64,000 nucleotides of DNA from DASQPR01 sp963724705 (GCA_963724705.1 CAVRVS010000004.1:868001-932000), one strand, 5' to 3'. Shown: positions 25,236 through 34,829, counted from the stretch's first letter. Numbers and translations are program-made. The notes: a model not told the origin generated them from the letters alone.

Positions 25236-27815
25236 ATGGAGATGGTCGAACGCACGGCGCAGCTTGCGCGTCTTCGCGATGCGCTGGCCCAAGCCGGTCG
25301 CGGCGCCGGAAACACCGTCTTGCTCTCCGGTGAGGCCGGTATCGGCAAGACGACGCTTCTGCGTGCCTTCGCGGAAGTGGCCACGACACACGCCCGGGTG
25401 TTCGAAGGCCGCTGCGACGAACTCGTCACGCCCCGAACGTTGGGTCCGTTCCGCGATATGGCGCGGCACCATCGGCGCGTTTTCGCTGACGGACTTGACG
25501 ATCGGGACGCCTTCATCGACGTCTTGACCACCGAGATGGGCTTCCGGCAGCGGCCCGCGGTCGTCATCGTGGAGGATCTGCAATGGGCCGACCATGCCTC
25601 GCTGGACATCGTCGGGTTTCTTGGTCGACGCGTCCACGCGCTACCTGCTCTTCTCGTCGTCAGCTACCGAGATGACGATGTGCCCGACAACGAACCGTTG
25701 CAACGGTTGCTCGGTTCGTTGGCCGGTCCGTCGACGACCCGGATCCACCTCGATGGTCTGTCCGATGGTGCGGTCGGTGGACTGGCCGTCGCCGCTGGCA
25801 TGGACCCGGCGCCCGTGGTCGCGGCCGTGGGCGGCAATCCCTTCTACTTGAGTGAGGTCATCCTCGAGGGAAATACCGCGATGCCGCTCTCGGTCCGCGA
25901 TGCTGTCGCCGCTCGCGTCGCCGCGTTGCCGGCGCCGTGTCAAGAGGCGCTCGGCCAGGTTGCGGTGCACCCGACCGAGGTCGATTTGCCGCTACTGATG
26001 CGCATCGTTGACGACGTCGGCGATCTGGAGCCGGCCGAGCGCCGCCGGATCCTCGACTTCACGTCGCGTGGACTGCGATTCCGACATGAGATCGCGCGTC
26101 GGGTCGTGGAGTCGTCGCTGTCCGACGCGCGACGCGTGGCGTACCACCGCCGTGCGCTCGCCGCGCTGGTGGAGGTGCAGGCCGAAAAATCTGTCCTCGT
26201 CCACCACGCGATTGGTGGCCGCGATTTCGAAGCGGCGGCCACGTTCGCGGCCGGGGCCGCGCTCGAGGCGTCCCGGGCCGACGGCCACCTCGAGACCGCC
26301 GCGTACGCACGCATGGCGCTCGAGCACGGCCGTAAACTTCCGGCTGCCGACCGTGCCCGCCTGAACGGGCTGGCAGCGCGGGCGTTGTACGCCCTGAACC
26401 GATTCGGCGAGGCCGGCAACCACGCCGATAGAGCCGTCGAGGCGTGGGATTCCGACGCAGCGTCGCCGGCGGAGCTGGCGAGTGCGCTGCTCCTCTCGGC
26501 GCGCATCGCTACGTTGCTCGGCCAGCCCGTCGCCGACCGCGACAAAGCGTTACGCGCGGTCCGGATCCTCGAACCGCGCGGCGCGAGTCATGATCTGGCG
26601 CTGGGGTACAGCACGCTGGCCGCCCAGGACGCGTTGCGGGCCGACTTCGGCGGTGCCCGTACCTGGTCGGAACGTGCGCTGGACGCGGCCTACGCCACCG
26701 GAAGCGATGACGTCGTGTCGCACGCGCTGGGCTACCGGGGCGTCGCGAAGTGCTCGGCCGGCGACGATTCGGGCCTGAATGACCTGCGATCCGCCGTCGA
26801 GATCGCGACCCGCATCGACCACGCCGACTATCTCACGGTGGCCACGCACAACCTGGCGGTGATGTTGATCCGTTCCGGGCAGGTGCTGGCGGCCAAGTCG
26901 TATCTGGACACCGCGGATCGAGTAGCGAGCGAACATCGGCTCGAGACGGCCCGGTTCCGGATCTCGGCCCAGCAGAGCTTCGTTCTGATGTGGCAGGGCC
27001 GCTGGGACGAGGCCGAATCACGACTTCGAGAGCTGGTCGGATCGGGCACGGACGCCGGCGCCAATGCCGTGAATCCGTTGGCCTTCCTCGGTCGGCTCCT
27101 GGCCCGGCGGGGCGATCCCGCCGCCGCTGAACTCATCGAGCGCGCCAGCGCGCTCGCCGCCGCGAGCGGTGAGGACCAGAAGGGCGCGGTCGCGGCGGCG
27201 GCGAAGTTGGAATGGCTGTGGCTCACCGGCGACGCGGAGGGGGTACGTGCGATCGGCACGGCTCTGCTGTCCCGCTCGGGCTACACCGACCGCCGCCTCC
27301 TGCACGCCGAGGTGCTGCGCTACCTGCGGCGAGTCGGCGACGAGGTGATCGCGTTTCCGGGCTGCCCGCCGCCGTTCGCGGCCGGGATCGCCGGCGACTG
27401 GGAGCGCGCGGCGGCGCTGTGGGAGGCGGCCGGAAACCCGTACGAGCAGGCGTGGGAGCTCAGCGAGTCGCCCGATGTGACAGTCGTGCTGCGCGCGCTC
27501 GGCCTGTTCGATCGCCTGGGCGCTGCGGCCGCCGCGTCGATGATCCGTCGGCGGCTGCAAGCGGCCGGGGTTCGAGGCGTGCCACGGGGTCCGCGGACGA
27601 CGACACAGGCCAACCCCGGGCGCCTGACCGATCGGCAGCTCGAGATCCTCGCACTGCTGGAAGAGGGCGCCACCAACAGCGAGATCGCCGATCGCCTGTT
27701 CGTGTCCCGGCGGACGGTCGACAACCATGTGTCGGCCTTGCTGCGTCGACTCGGTGTCACGTCGCGTCGCGAGGCGGCCGGCGCCGCGGCGGGCATCACG
27801 CGAGGACCCGATTAG
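25236..27815 (+). CDS. Large ATP-binding LuxR-family regulator (LAL type)
   Basis: 859 residues. Walker A is GEAGIGKTT (32-40) and Walker B VVIVEDLQWAD (about 108-118), an AAA/STAND ATPase of the MalT kind. A long helical, TPR-like middle part follows, then a LuxR helix-turn-helix at the end (LTDRQLEILALLEEGATNSEIADRLFVSRRTVDNHV, split over about 795-830). Such proteins activate transcription after binding a ligand and ATP. ATGs at 25236 and 25242 are both possible starts, neither with a strong ribosome-binding site. Targets may be the divergent subtilase/hydrolase pair or the downstream aminotransferase gene. Confidence 0.88.
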   Translation: MEMVERTAQLARLRDALAQAGRGAGNTVLLSGEAGIGKTTLLRAFAEVATTHARVFEGRCDELVTPRTLGPFRDMARHHRRVFADGLDDRDAFIDVLTTEMGFRQRPAVVIVEDLQWADHASLDIVGFLGRRVHALPALLVVSYRDDDVPDNEPLQRLLGSLAGPSTTRIHLDGLSDGAVGGLAVAAGMDPAPVVAAVGGNPFYLSEVILEGNTAMPLSVRDAVAARVAALPAPCQEALGQVAVHPTEVDLPLLMRIVDDVGDLEPAERRRILDFTSRGLRFRHEIARRVVESSLSDARRVAYHRRALAALVEVQAEKSVLVHHAIGGRDFEAAATFAAGAALEASRADGHLETAAYARMALEHGRKLPAADRARLNGLAARALYALNRFGEAGNHADRAVEAWDSDAASPAELASALLLSARIATLLGQPVADRDKALRAVRILEPRGASHDLALGYSTLAAQDALRADFGGARTWSERALDAAYATGSDDVVSHALGYRGVAKCSAGDDSGLNDLRSAVEIATRIDHADYLTVATHNLAVMLIRSGQVLAAKSYLDTADRVASEHRLETARFRISAQQSFVLMWQGRWDEAESRLRELVGSGTDAGANAVNPLAFLGRLLARRGDPAAAELIERASALAAASGEDQKGAVAAAAKLEWLWLTGDAEGVRAIGTALLSRSGYTDRRLLHAEVLRYLRRVGDEVIAFPGCPPPFAAGIAGDWERAAALWEAAGNPYEQAWELSESPDVTVVLRALGLFDRLGAAAAASMIRRRLQAAGVRGVPRGPRTTTQANPGRLTDRQLEILALLEEGATNSEIADRLFVSRRTVDNHVSALLRRLGVTSRREAAGAAAGITRGPD

Positions 27816-27897
27816 ACAGACGACCGCACCAAACATAGGTATCCCACCGCGCAAAATTGAGTATCGTCGGCCGCGGTAGGCGCCGCGTGGCCGGCCC

Positions 27898-29670
27898 ATG
27901 ATGCTCGGCATGGGGCGTCTCATCGATCGCGCCGTCGCGGAGTTCACGGACGTAGGCCGGTCGACGGGACGGGCGCAACCACATGCCTTTACCGGTACGG
28001 ACATCAGCCGGTCGAGCGCCGTCGTCGATCTCGTGTCCCGCATTCGGGAGAGCGTCATCGGTGAGGGCGACGTGCTCGACGGTCCGTACGGGCCGCGCCG
28101 GATCACGTACGCCGACTACACCGCGTCCGGGCGAGCCCTGACGTTCGTCGAGGACTACATCCGCCGAAACGTCCTACCGACGTACGCGAACACGCACACC
28201 GAGAGCTCGGCCACCGGCTTGCGTACCTCGTCACTGCGAGAAGACGCGCGCCGGCAAATTCACCGGGCCGTCAACGGGTCCCGCGACGACCTGGTGATCT
28301 TCTGCGGGTCGGGCTCGACGGCCGCTGTTGACAAACTGACTCGCCTTTTAGGGTTGCCGGTCAGCGGCGCGAGCCGTGGCTGGCAACGGCGCGACACGCC
28401 CGTCGTCCTGGTCGGCCCGTTCGAGCACCACTCGAACGAACTGCCTTGGCGCGAGTCCGCGGCCGATGTCGTCGCGATCGGCGAGGACGATCACGGTCAC
28501 ATCGACCTTGTCGATTTGCGCGCGCGGCTGGCCCAATTCGCGGATCGGCCGCAAGTGATCGGTGCGTTTTCGGCTGCCTCCAACGTGACCGGGATCCTGT
28601 CCGACACCGCTCAGATCTCCGCCGTACTCCACGAGCACCGAGCGCTCGCAGTGTGGGACTACACGGCGGCCGCGCCGTACGTGCCTATCGACATGGCCCC
28701 GAGCCAGCCCGGCGGACGGGACTGGAAGGACGCCGTCGTCTTCTCGCCGCACAAGTTCGTTGGCGGGCCACAGACGCCCGGCGTCCTCGTCGTACGCCGG
28801 AATCTGATGACCCGCACAGTGCCGACCGTCCCCGGCGGCGGGACGATCGCGTTCGTTGACCCGGCCGGCGCGCTCTACATCGACGACCCGATCATGCGCG
28901 AGGAGGGCGGCACGCCCGCGATTGTCGAGTCGATTCGGGCCGGGGTCGTGGTCGCGCTCAAAGAGGCCGTCGGCACCGACGTCATCGCCGAGCGGGAAGA
29001 CTTCTGGTGGCGGCGCGCCCGGCAACGGTGGAGTCGCAACCCGGCGATCGAGATCCTGGGCAACCTCGACGCGGCCAGATTGCCGATCGTGTCGTTCCGC
29101 GTCCACTGTGACGGCCGGATCCTGCACCACAACTTCATCGTCAGCCTGCTCAGCGACCTTTTCGGCGTACAGGCTCGTGGGGGCTGTTCCTGCGCCGGGC
29201 CGTACGGGCACCGCGTGCTGTCGATAACTCCACAACGATCCGCGGCGCTGCGCGCCCAGGCGGCCCGCGGCTACCTCGGGATCAAGCCCGGGTGGACCCG
29301 GGTCAATTTCAACTACTTCATCTCCGACGCCGTCGGGGATTTCATCATCGAGGCCGTCGATCTCGTCGCACGCTTCGGCCATCGCCTCCTCACCGACTAT
29401 TGGTTCGATCCCCAGAGCGGACACTGGCGGCACCGCGGCCATGCGTCCGTCGCACGCATCGACATGGCCGACGTGTTGACGGGTACGCACACTTCGAGGC
29501 CGACGGCGGGGGAGGATGCGTTCGCCGGCTACCTTCGGGACGCTGAATACCGCTTTGCCGGCCGGCCCGACCTCCTTGTCGATGGTCCGAGCGGTCTGCC
29601 GTCCGAACTCGAGGACTTGCGCGAGTTTCATCTCCCACCGTCGTGCCTGGAGGATGTGTACGTGCCGTAG
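27898..29670 (+). CDS. Class V aminotransferase (cysteine-desulfurase-like)
   Basis: 590 residues, longer than the usual 400. The PLP lysine is K286 in FSPHKFVGG, with D254 in AVWDYTAAAP to hold the pyridine nitrogen. A RGGCSCAGPYGH motif near residue 428 resembles the cysteine loop of SufS-type desulfurases. An extra 90 residues follow the fold at the C-terminus (from about 500). I cannot tell desulfurase from lyase activity; no SufE, SufU or tRNA-thiolation partner is near. A start at 27910 is also possible. It sits 82 bases after the regulator gene. Confidence 0.8.
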   Translation: MMLGMGRLIDRAVAEFTDVGRSTGRAQPHAFTGTDISRSSAVVDLVSRIRESVIGEGDVLDGPYGPRRITYADYTASGRALTFVEDYIRRNVLPTYANTHTESSATGLRTSSLREDARRQIHRAVNGSRDDLVIFCGSGSTAAVDKLTRLLGLPVSGASRGWQRRDTPVVLVGPFEHHSNELPWRESAADVVAIGEDDHGHIDLVDLRARLAQFADRPQVIGAFSAASNVTGILSDTAQISAVLHEHRALAVWDYTAAAPYVPIDMAPSQPGGRDWKDAVVFSPHKFVGGPQTPGVLVVRRNLMTRTVPTVPGGGTIAFVDPAGALYIDDPIMREEGGTPAIVESIRAGVVVALKEAVGTDVIAEREDFWWRRARQRWSRNPAIEILGNLDAARLPIVSFRVHCDGRILHHNFIVSLLSDLFGVQARGGCSCAGPYGHRVLSITPQRSAALRAQAARGYLGIKPGWTRVNFNYFISDAVGDFIIEAVDLVARFGHRLLTDYWFDPQSGHWRHRGHASVARIDMADVLTGTHTSRPTAGEDAFAGYLRDAEYRFAGRPDLLVDGPSGLPSELEDLREFHLPPSCLEDVYVP

Positions 29671-29839
29671 CTCCGACCGTCCGTCGATACCAAATCGACA
29701 CCTTCGCCACGCAACAGCGACGGTGCGTCGCGTGTCTTTGATGATGTGAGCCTGCCGACACGCGACCCGCACGACCGAACGCGGCGATCGAACGTCGCCC
29801 GTGGACGAACCTCGCCGGGCGGCGCAGTCGGAGACGTCT

Positions 29840-30808
29840 ATGAGTGAGACGACGAGCCGACCGGGCGCAGCAGAAGCGCGCGCCGCACGGGTCAGCTCGA
29901 CGGTCACCGTTGCACCGCCGCCACCCGATGGCCGCACCGAGCGCGAGTTCACGGTACGAGAGCGAAGCCAGACGTCGCAGGTGGTGTCGCGCTTTCTCCG
30001 GCACCGCCTCGCATTGGGGTCGCTGGCGTTCTTTGTCGTGCTGGTGTTGATCGTGTATCTGGCGCCGCCGATCTTCGGACTCGACTACAAGGCTCTGAAC
30101 CATCCGCCGCGGCTGTCACCGACATGGCGCTACCCGATGGGTACGGACGAGATCGGGCACGACTATCTGGCTCTGGTCCTGCGCGGGGCCCGCCAGTCAA
30201 TGAACATCGCATTCCTCGTCGCATTCATGTCGACGGCGTTCGGCGCGCCCTACGGTGCCATCGCCGCGCACTTCGGCGGCAAGACGGACGCCATCATGAT
30301 GCGCATCGTCGATGTCGTCATCACCCTCCCGGTCATCGTCATCACCGGGGCGTTGGCCGTGCACTACGGCGGCACCTGGTACACCGTGGCGATCCTTCTC
30401 GCTTTCGTCGGTTGGGTGGTAAACGCACGTGTGATCCGCAGTGCCGTACTGTCGGTGCGCAACCAGGACTTCGTCGAGGCCGCGCGGGCCGTTGGCGCAT
30501 CCGACGTCCGGATCGTTTTCCGCCATTTGATTCCGAACGTGACCGGCCCCCTGATCGTGCAGGCGACGCTCGACGTCGCCGGGGCGATCCTCGCGGAGGC
30601 CGGGCTGTCATTCATCGGATTGGGCATCCAGTCGCCGGACACCTCCCTCGGGCGGCTCGCGGAGCTGGCGCAGGGCGCGATGGAGACGCGGCCGTGGCTG
30701 TTTTATTCGCCGTGCGTCATGATCGTGTTGATTTGCTTGTGCATCAACTTCATCGGCGACGGTCTCCGTGATGCACTCGACCCGCGCCAGATCCGGCAAC
30801 GTCGATGA
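29840..30808 (+). CDS. DppC/OppC-type ABC transporter permease, without partners
   Basis: 322 residues. After a 60-residue charged N-terminal tail come about six membrane segments and the EAA loop EAARAVGASDVRIVFRHLIP that docks to the ATPase. It matches the second permease of peptide/nickel importers (oppC/dppC); ends with the usual DGLRDALDP. The ATG at 29840 has GGAGA upstream; a GTG at 29801 is less likely. Neither the first permease, binding protein nor ATPase is beside it, so it is an orphan or depends on distant genes such as the ATPase at the right end of the window. Confidence 0.85.
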   Translation: MSETTSRPGAAEARAARVSSTVTVAPPPPDGRTEREFTVRERSQTSQVVSRFLRHRLALGSLAFFVVLVLIVYLAPPIFGLDYKALNHPPRLSPTWRYPMGTDEIGHDYLALVLRGARQSMNIAFLVAFMSTAFGAPYGAIAAHFGGKTDAIMMRIVDVVITLPVIVITGALAVHYGGTWYTVAILLAFVGWVVNARVIRSAVLSVRNQDFVEAARAVGASDVRIVFRHLIPNVTGPLIVQATLDVAGAILAEAGLSFIGLGIQSPDTSLGRLAELAQGAMETRPWLFYSPCVMIVLICLCINFIGDGLRDALDPRQIRQRR

Positions 30809-30843
30809 TGCGCCTCGGCGTGACTCCGCCGAGCGCGGCCGGC

Positions 30844-30872
30844 CGCGGCGTCGGATCGAGGTCGACGCCGCG
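30844..30872. terminator. Stem-loop between convergent genes
   Basis: CGCGGCGTCG (30844-30853) pairs perfectly with CGACGCCGCG (30863-30872) over a 9-base loop. A second perfect palindrome, CGCGGCCGGCCGCG, overlaps it at 30834-30847. It lies between the ends of the permease and the beta-lactamase-like gene, so it could stop transcription from both sides; there is no long T-run. Confidence 0.5.
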
Positions 30873-30893
30873 ACCTTTCGTGTCGTCGGCGCG

Positions 30894-32117
30894 TCAGATG
30901 GTGCCGCTCGGCCGATCCGCGGTTTCGACCGCTCCGACAGCGAGCCGATCGAATTCGTCGAGCCCACCGTTCCACAGAAAGTCTGACGTTTGCGTCAGGG
31001 CGATCGCGATCAGGTCACGGCTCGGATCGTTGAACCACGTCGTGCCGTACCCGCCGCTCCAGCCGTACTGACCGGGCGTGAGACCGTTGTCCGTCGGCCG
31101 GGTGACGACGGCCAGGCCGTACCCCCAGCCCTGATTTCCCAGCAAGAGCCCGGCCGAGCCGATCTGATCGGCTGTGAGGTGGTTGGTAGTCATGGCTTTC
31201 ACCGACTCCGCGGAGAGGATCTGCCGACCCTCGTGACGCCCACCGTCGCGCAGCATGCGCGCGAACGCGTAGAAGTCATCGATCGTCGAAAGTAGTCCAC
31301 CGGAGCCGGACGGGAACGCCGGCGGCGACGTCCATGTTTCGGCGGCGGTCATCGGTTGCACTTCCAGCTGGCCGGTCGCGAGGTCGGACATGTACTGGAC
31401 CGGCATGCGTCGGATGTTGTCCACTGTCGTCTCGAATCCGGTGTCCACCATGCCCAGCGGTGCGAACAGTGTCTCGCGGAGAACCTCGCCCAGCGCGGCT
31501 CCGGCCGCCCGGGCGACAAGCACACCGAGGACGAGCGTGCCGACGTTGTAGCGCCACCGCTCGCCGGGCTGGTCCATCAGCGGCAGTGATCCGAACCGTC
31601 TCATCCACTCGTCCGGTGCGTGAGGGGTACGCGGGTCGGGCGCGCCCAGGGAGAGGTCGAGCGTCGCCGCGGCGTGCACGATGGGGTACGGCGGGTCAAA
31701 TTGCGGTTCGGTGATCTGCCCGAAGCCGAGCCGCAACGTCAACAGATCTTCGACCGTGACCGGACGGTCGGCTGGCACGGTGTCGTCCGTGGGTCCGTCG
31801 ATGTGCCGTAGGACGCGCCGGTCGGCTAGTTCGGGTAACAGCCGGTCGACGGGCTCATCGAGGCGGAGCCGGCCATCCTCCGCCAGCGCCATGGTGGCCG
31901 CGCCGAGGATCGGCTTCGTGAGTGACGCGATCCGGAACAGGGTGTCGCGCCGCATCGGTGTGTCGCTGTCGAATGCGACGGTGCCGATCGGATCCACGTG
32001 GACGGCGTCGCCGCAGGCGACCAGGGCGACGAGGCCCGGCATTTCGCGTTGCGCGACGCGTGTCGCCATGGCTTCGCGCAGGCGACTGACACCGCTCGCT
32101 GTGAGATGTGCGGACAT
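30894..32117 (-). CDS. Serine hydrolase of the class C beta-lactamase / esterase family
   Basis: 407 residues. The active serine and lysine are S65 and K68 in ASLTKP; the tyrosine motif YNV is near residue 196; a GYGTTWFND stretch near the end takes the place of the third (HTG/KTG) motif. There is no signal peptide, so it is probably an esterase or peptidase rather than a secreted resistance enzyme. ATG start, no strong ribosome-binding site. It lies 31 bases downstream of the SRPBCC gene on the same strand and may be co-transcribed. Confidence 0.85.
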   Translation of the reverse strand: MSAHLTASGVSRLREAMATRVAQREMPGLVALVACGDAVHVDPIGTVAFDSDTPMRRDTLFRIASLTKPILGAATMALAEDGRLRLDEPVDRLLPELADRRVLRHIDGPTDDTVPADRPVTVEDLLTLRLGFGQITEPQFDPPYPIVHAAATLDLSLGAPDPRTPHAPDEWMRRFGSLPLMDQPGERWRYNVGTLVLGVLVARAAGAALGEVLRETLFAPLGMVDTGFETTVDNIRRMPVQYMSDLATGQLEVQPMTAAETWTSPPAFPSGSGGLLSTIDDFYAFARMLRDGGRHEGRQILSAESVKAMTTNHLTADQIGSAGLLLGNQGWGYGLAVVTRPTDNGLTPGQYGWSGGYGTTWFNDPSRDLIAIALTQTSDFLWNGGLDEFDRLAVGAVETADRPSGTI

Positions 32118-32148
32118 GTCCCCAGACTGTCACACGGCCGGTCGCGGT

Positions 32149-32571
32149 TCAGGCCCCTTCGACGTGGCGGCGAAGCGTCTCCAGGTCGGCGCGTACGGCG
32201 GCGACGTCGCTCGCGAGCTCATCGTCGCTCATCCCGGCCCGCTGCCGGACGGTGAACACCACTTCGCACCGGTCGCCGTCGGCGATGACCCGCATCGGGT
32301 TGTAGACGGTCTCGCCGGACGGCATGGTCACCGTGTGGTCGAGGACGCCGTACGGATTCGGCGGTGCGAAGTCGATCGTGATGGCGCCCATGGGGGAGTC
32401 GGCCGCCCAACTGTCCCCGGCGGGCGTGAGCGGCGCGCTGGCCAGGCCGGCCGCCCACTCGGGGAGGCGGGCCGGATCTGACGCGTAGGCGTAGACGGCC
32501 TCGGCTGGGCGGTCGATCGCGACAGTGACGTGTTCGGTGGCCATGCCCGATGGTCGCACGGACCCCGTCAT
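32149..32571 (-). CDS. SRPBCC-family protein
   Basis: 140 residues with the START-like pattern: VTVAIDRPAEAVYAYASDPARLPEW at the start (split, residues 13-37) and a long C-terminal helix LASDVAAVRADLETLRRHVEG. These proteins bind hydrophobic ligands or act as polyketide-type cyclases; nothing here fixes a function. The ATG at 32571 overlaps the lipoprotein stop as ATGA, so translation is coupled; the ATG at 32544 is an alternative that fits the family start better. Confidence 0.78.
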   Translation of the reverse strand: MTGSVRPSGMATEHVTVAIDRPAEAVYAYASDPARLPEWAAGLASAPLTPAGDSWAADSPMGAITIDFAPPNPYGVLDHTVTMPSGETVYNPMRVIADGDRCEVVFTVRQRAGMSDDELASDVAAVRADLETLRRHVEGA

Positions 32572-33665
32572 CGGCTGACGGCCACCGCGGTGACCGCGAA
32601 CTCCACCGGCAGGCTTCCGGCGTTGACCAGGCTGGAGACGCGCTGCGCGACCGCCTCGGTCACAGCCGCGCCAGCGACGACGGCCGGGCCGGTGATCGCT
32701 TCCTGGATGTGCGGCGCCGCCAAGACGGAGGCATCGGCCAGGACGGCGATCTGATGATTGACGTCCGCCGCGGTCAGTGCGGTCCAGTGTCGTGCCCCGG
32801 TCGCGGTGAACGCGAGCTCGATGGTCCAGCCACCGGTGGCCGCATAGGAAACCGGGTCGTACTGCGCCGTCGCGTCGGCCAGGTCGACACGGCTCAGTCC
32901 GGCCGCGTCGAGCAGGTATTTGACGTTCGGCTGATCGCCGTCGCACGCCGTCACGTCGCGCGTGAGGAATCGCTGGTCGGTGAGGAAGAGCGGGTCACGG
33001 GCGCTCAGCTGCGCGCACGTGACCGTGGGTACGTCGAACTGCATGCGCGCGGGAAGAACGGCGACCTCGGTCGGGGTGAGCTGACCGAAGCGGGCGAGTC
33101 GGCGGACGGTATCGGTGCCGCTCGCCGGTCCGGTCAGTGAAGCTGCCAACGCGTACGCCGCCGGGCCAACGTAGGCCTTTGCCTTGGCGAGGTCGGACGC
33201 GAGATCACCGGGAGGGCTCGAGGTGGCGGTCACCGGGTGAGTGGCCGCGTCGGCTGTCGTGGCGCCCAGCACGGTGCGAAATGCCATCGCGTCCCGAACG
33301 ACCAGTGCCGCGATGTCGCCCGCGGTCATCGTCATCGGGATGCTGAACTGCAGGTCACGATCGCGCGTGACGGTGATGGTCGGCATCGGTCGGCCGGCGT
33401 CGACGAATCGGCGGGCCAAGATCTTCGCCGCGTCGGCGAGCTGGACTCCGGTCGGGGGCTTTCCATCGAGCGTGACCGGTCGGAGTACGGCCGTTGTCCG
33501 AGCCGTGGCGATCTGGGCCTTCGCCGAGGCGATGACCGTCGCCGCGGGCGACGTGCTCGGCCGGCTCGTCGCATGCGCCAGGCCCGATGTGCAGCCGCTG
33601 AGCACGATAGCCATCGACAGGCCGAGGACGAAGCAGGTCAATCGGAGGTCAACACGTTTCGGCAC
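32568..33665 (-). CDS. Lipoprotein with a SecDF-P1-head-like domain
   Basis: 365 residues. The signal sequence ends in a lipobox, VLSGC, so it is a membrane-anchored lipoprotein. Residues 60-140 (AKILARRFVDAGRP...ITVTRDRDLQFSIP) resemble the P1 domain of the SecD translocation subunit, and a second similar region with ELAFTATGARHWTALTA follows near residue 290, as in SecD. It lacks the SecD membrane part, so a direct role in secretion is only inferred. GTG start with GGAAGGA seven bases upstream. Coupled to the SRPBCC gene. Confidence 0.65.
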   Translation of the reverse strand: MPKRVDLRLTCFVLGLSMAIVLSGCTSGLAHATSRPSTSPAATVIASAKAQIATARTTAVLRPVTLDGKPPTGVQLADAAKILARRFVDAGRPMPTITVTRDRDLQFSIPMTMTAGDIAALVVRDAMAFRTVLGATTADAATHPVTATSSPPGDLASDLAKAKAYVGPAAYALAASLTGPASGTDTVRRLARFGQLTPTEVAVLPARMQFDVPTVTCAQLSARDPLFLTDQRFLTRDVTACDGDQPNVKYLLDAAGLSRVDLADATAQYDPVSYAATGGWTIELAFTATGARHWTALTAADVNHQIAVLADASVLAAPHIQEAITGPAVVAGAAVTEAVAQRVSSLVNAGSLPVEFAVTAVAVSR

Positions 33666-34067
33666 CGCGCGGTCCTTCCTGGGATCGCTCGACGGCTCGC
33701 GCCCTTCGAGTGCTGGCCCGCAGGTTACTCCGACGCGGACGCGGGCGATGGCCGGAAATCGTGGAAACCGGCTCGGATCGGCGCTCGATTCGGCGGTGTT
33801 TCGACGGCGTTTCCACGGGGCGCGTCGGCGGTCGCCGAGCGGCGTTTCGGGTGCGCTATTGAGGACGGTCGAAAGACGGTCATCGCTTCGATGCACGGCG
33901 GGCAACGTCGACCGACAACCGGGCACAACCGGGCATTTTTGTTATCTGAACGAGATTTGGGGGCGTTGCGTGGGCCGTCAATGAGCACAAAACTCAGTCC
34001 ACCGGGCACTAACGGACTCTGATCCACACGGGAACGGGCATCCGAGCGCAGGGGGTGAGCGCACTGA
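33666..34067. promoter_or_regulatory. Divergent regulatory region before the DeoR-type gene
   Basis: 402 bases between the lipoprotein and DeoR-type genes. A 9-base inverted repeat, CGTGGAAAC at 33760-33768 and GTTTCCACG at 33809-33817, is separated by 40 bases. ACAACCGGGC is repeated in tandem at 33915-33934, just before the most AT-rich patch (TTTTTGTTATCTGAA). Any of these could be regulator sites; none is proven. Confidence 0.4.
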
Positions 34068-34829
34068 ATGTATGTGATCGAACGACGGCAGTGGCTCATC
34101 GAACACGCTCGCCGAACCGGCCGGGTCGACGTCGCGGAGATGTCGACCGAACTCGGTCTCGCCCCCGAGACCATCCGCCGGGATCTGAAGGATTTGGAGC
34201 GCCAGGGCCTGGTGCGACGCGTCTACGGCGGAGCGGTCCCGATCGAACGGCTCACGTTCGAGAGCGCGCTGTCGGTCCGGGCGACGCGACGGCAAGCGCA
34301 GAAGAACCGCATCGCTGGCGCGGCCGCAACCTATGTGAAGGCGGCCGAATCGATCTACATCGACGAAGGCTTCCTTCCTAAGCTGATCGCCGATCACCTC
34401 GAGCCCGATCGGCCGATGACCGTTGTCACTTCGTCGCTGGCGATCGCGACGTCACTCATCGACCGAACGCACGTGACCGTGTTGGTGATCGGCGGCCGGG
34501 TCCGGGCGCAGACACTCGGAACCGTCGACCACTGGGCGCTGGCGATGCTCGAGACGCTCGTCCTCGATCTCGCGTTCATCGGCGGCAACGGGCTGAGCCT
34601 CGAGCACGGCGTCACCGTTCCGGACAGCGCTGTCGCGGCGGTGAAGACGATGGCGATGCGGGCCTCACGGCGGTGCATCCTCGTCGCCGACAGCTCCAAG
34701 TACGGCGTTGATTCGTTCGTACGGTTCGCGCACCTGCGCGACTTCGAGCGGTTCATCACCGACGACGGGTTGCCGGCAGAACAGGCGGCGGAACTACACG
34801 GCCACGGCGTCGACGTCGTACGGGTCTAG
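34068..34829 (+). CDS. DeoR/GlpR-family transcriptional regulator
   Basis: 253 residues. The helix-turn-helix covers residues 18-55 (VDVAEMSTELGLAPETIRRD, then LERQGLVRRVYGGAV), and the sugar-phosphate sensor domain follows with DEGFLPKLIADHL and FIGGNGLSLEHGVT. These repressors sense phosphorylated sugars. It stands 264 bases upstream of a polyol ABC transporter operon on the same strand and very likely controls it. The ATG at 34068 follows GGGGGTGAG. Length is normal. Confidence 0.9.
   Translation: MYVIERRQWLIEHARRTGRVDVAEMSTELGLAPETIRRDLKDLERQGLVRRVYGGAVPIERLTFESALSVRATRRQAQKNRIAGAAATYVKAAESIYIDEGFLPKLIADHLEPDRPMTVVTSSLAIATSLIDRTHVTVLVIGGRVRAQTLGTVDHWALAMLETLVLDLAFIGGNGLSLEHGVTVPDSAVAAVKTMAMRASRRCILVADSSKYGVDSFVRFAHLRDFERFITDDGLPAEQAAELHGHGVDVVRV

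Noticed and set aside
28348..29952. Long minus-strand frame opposite the aminotransferase
   Set aside because: Antisense shadow; the plus strand has a full PLP-enzyme motif set.
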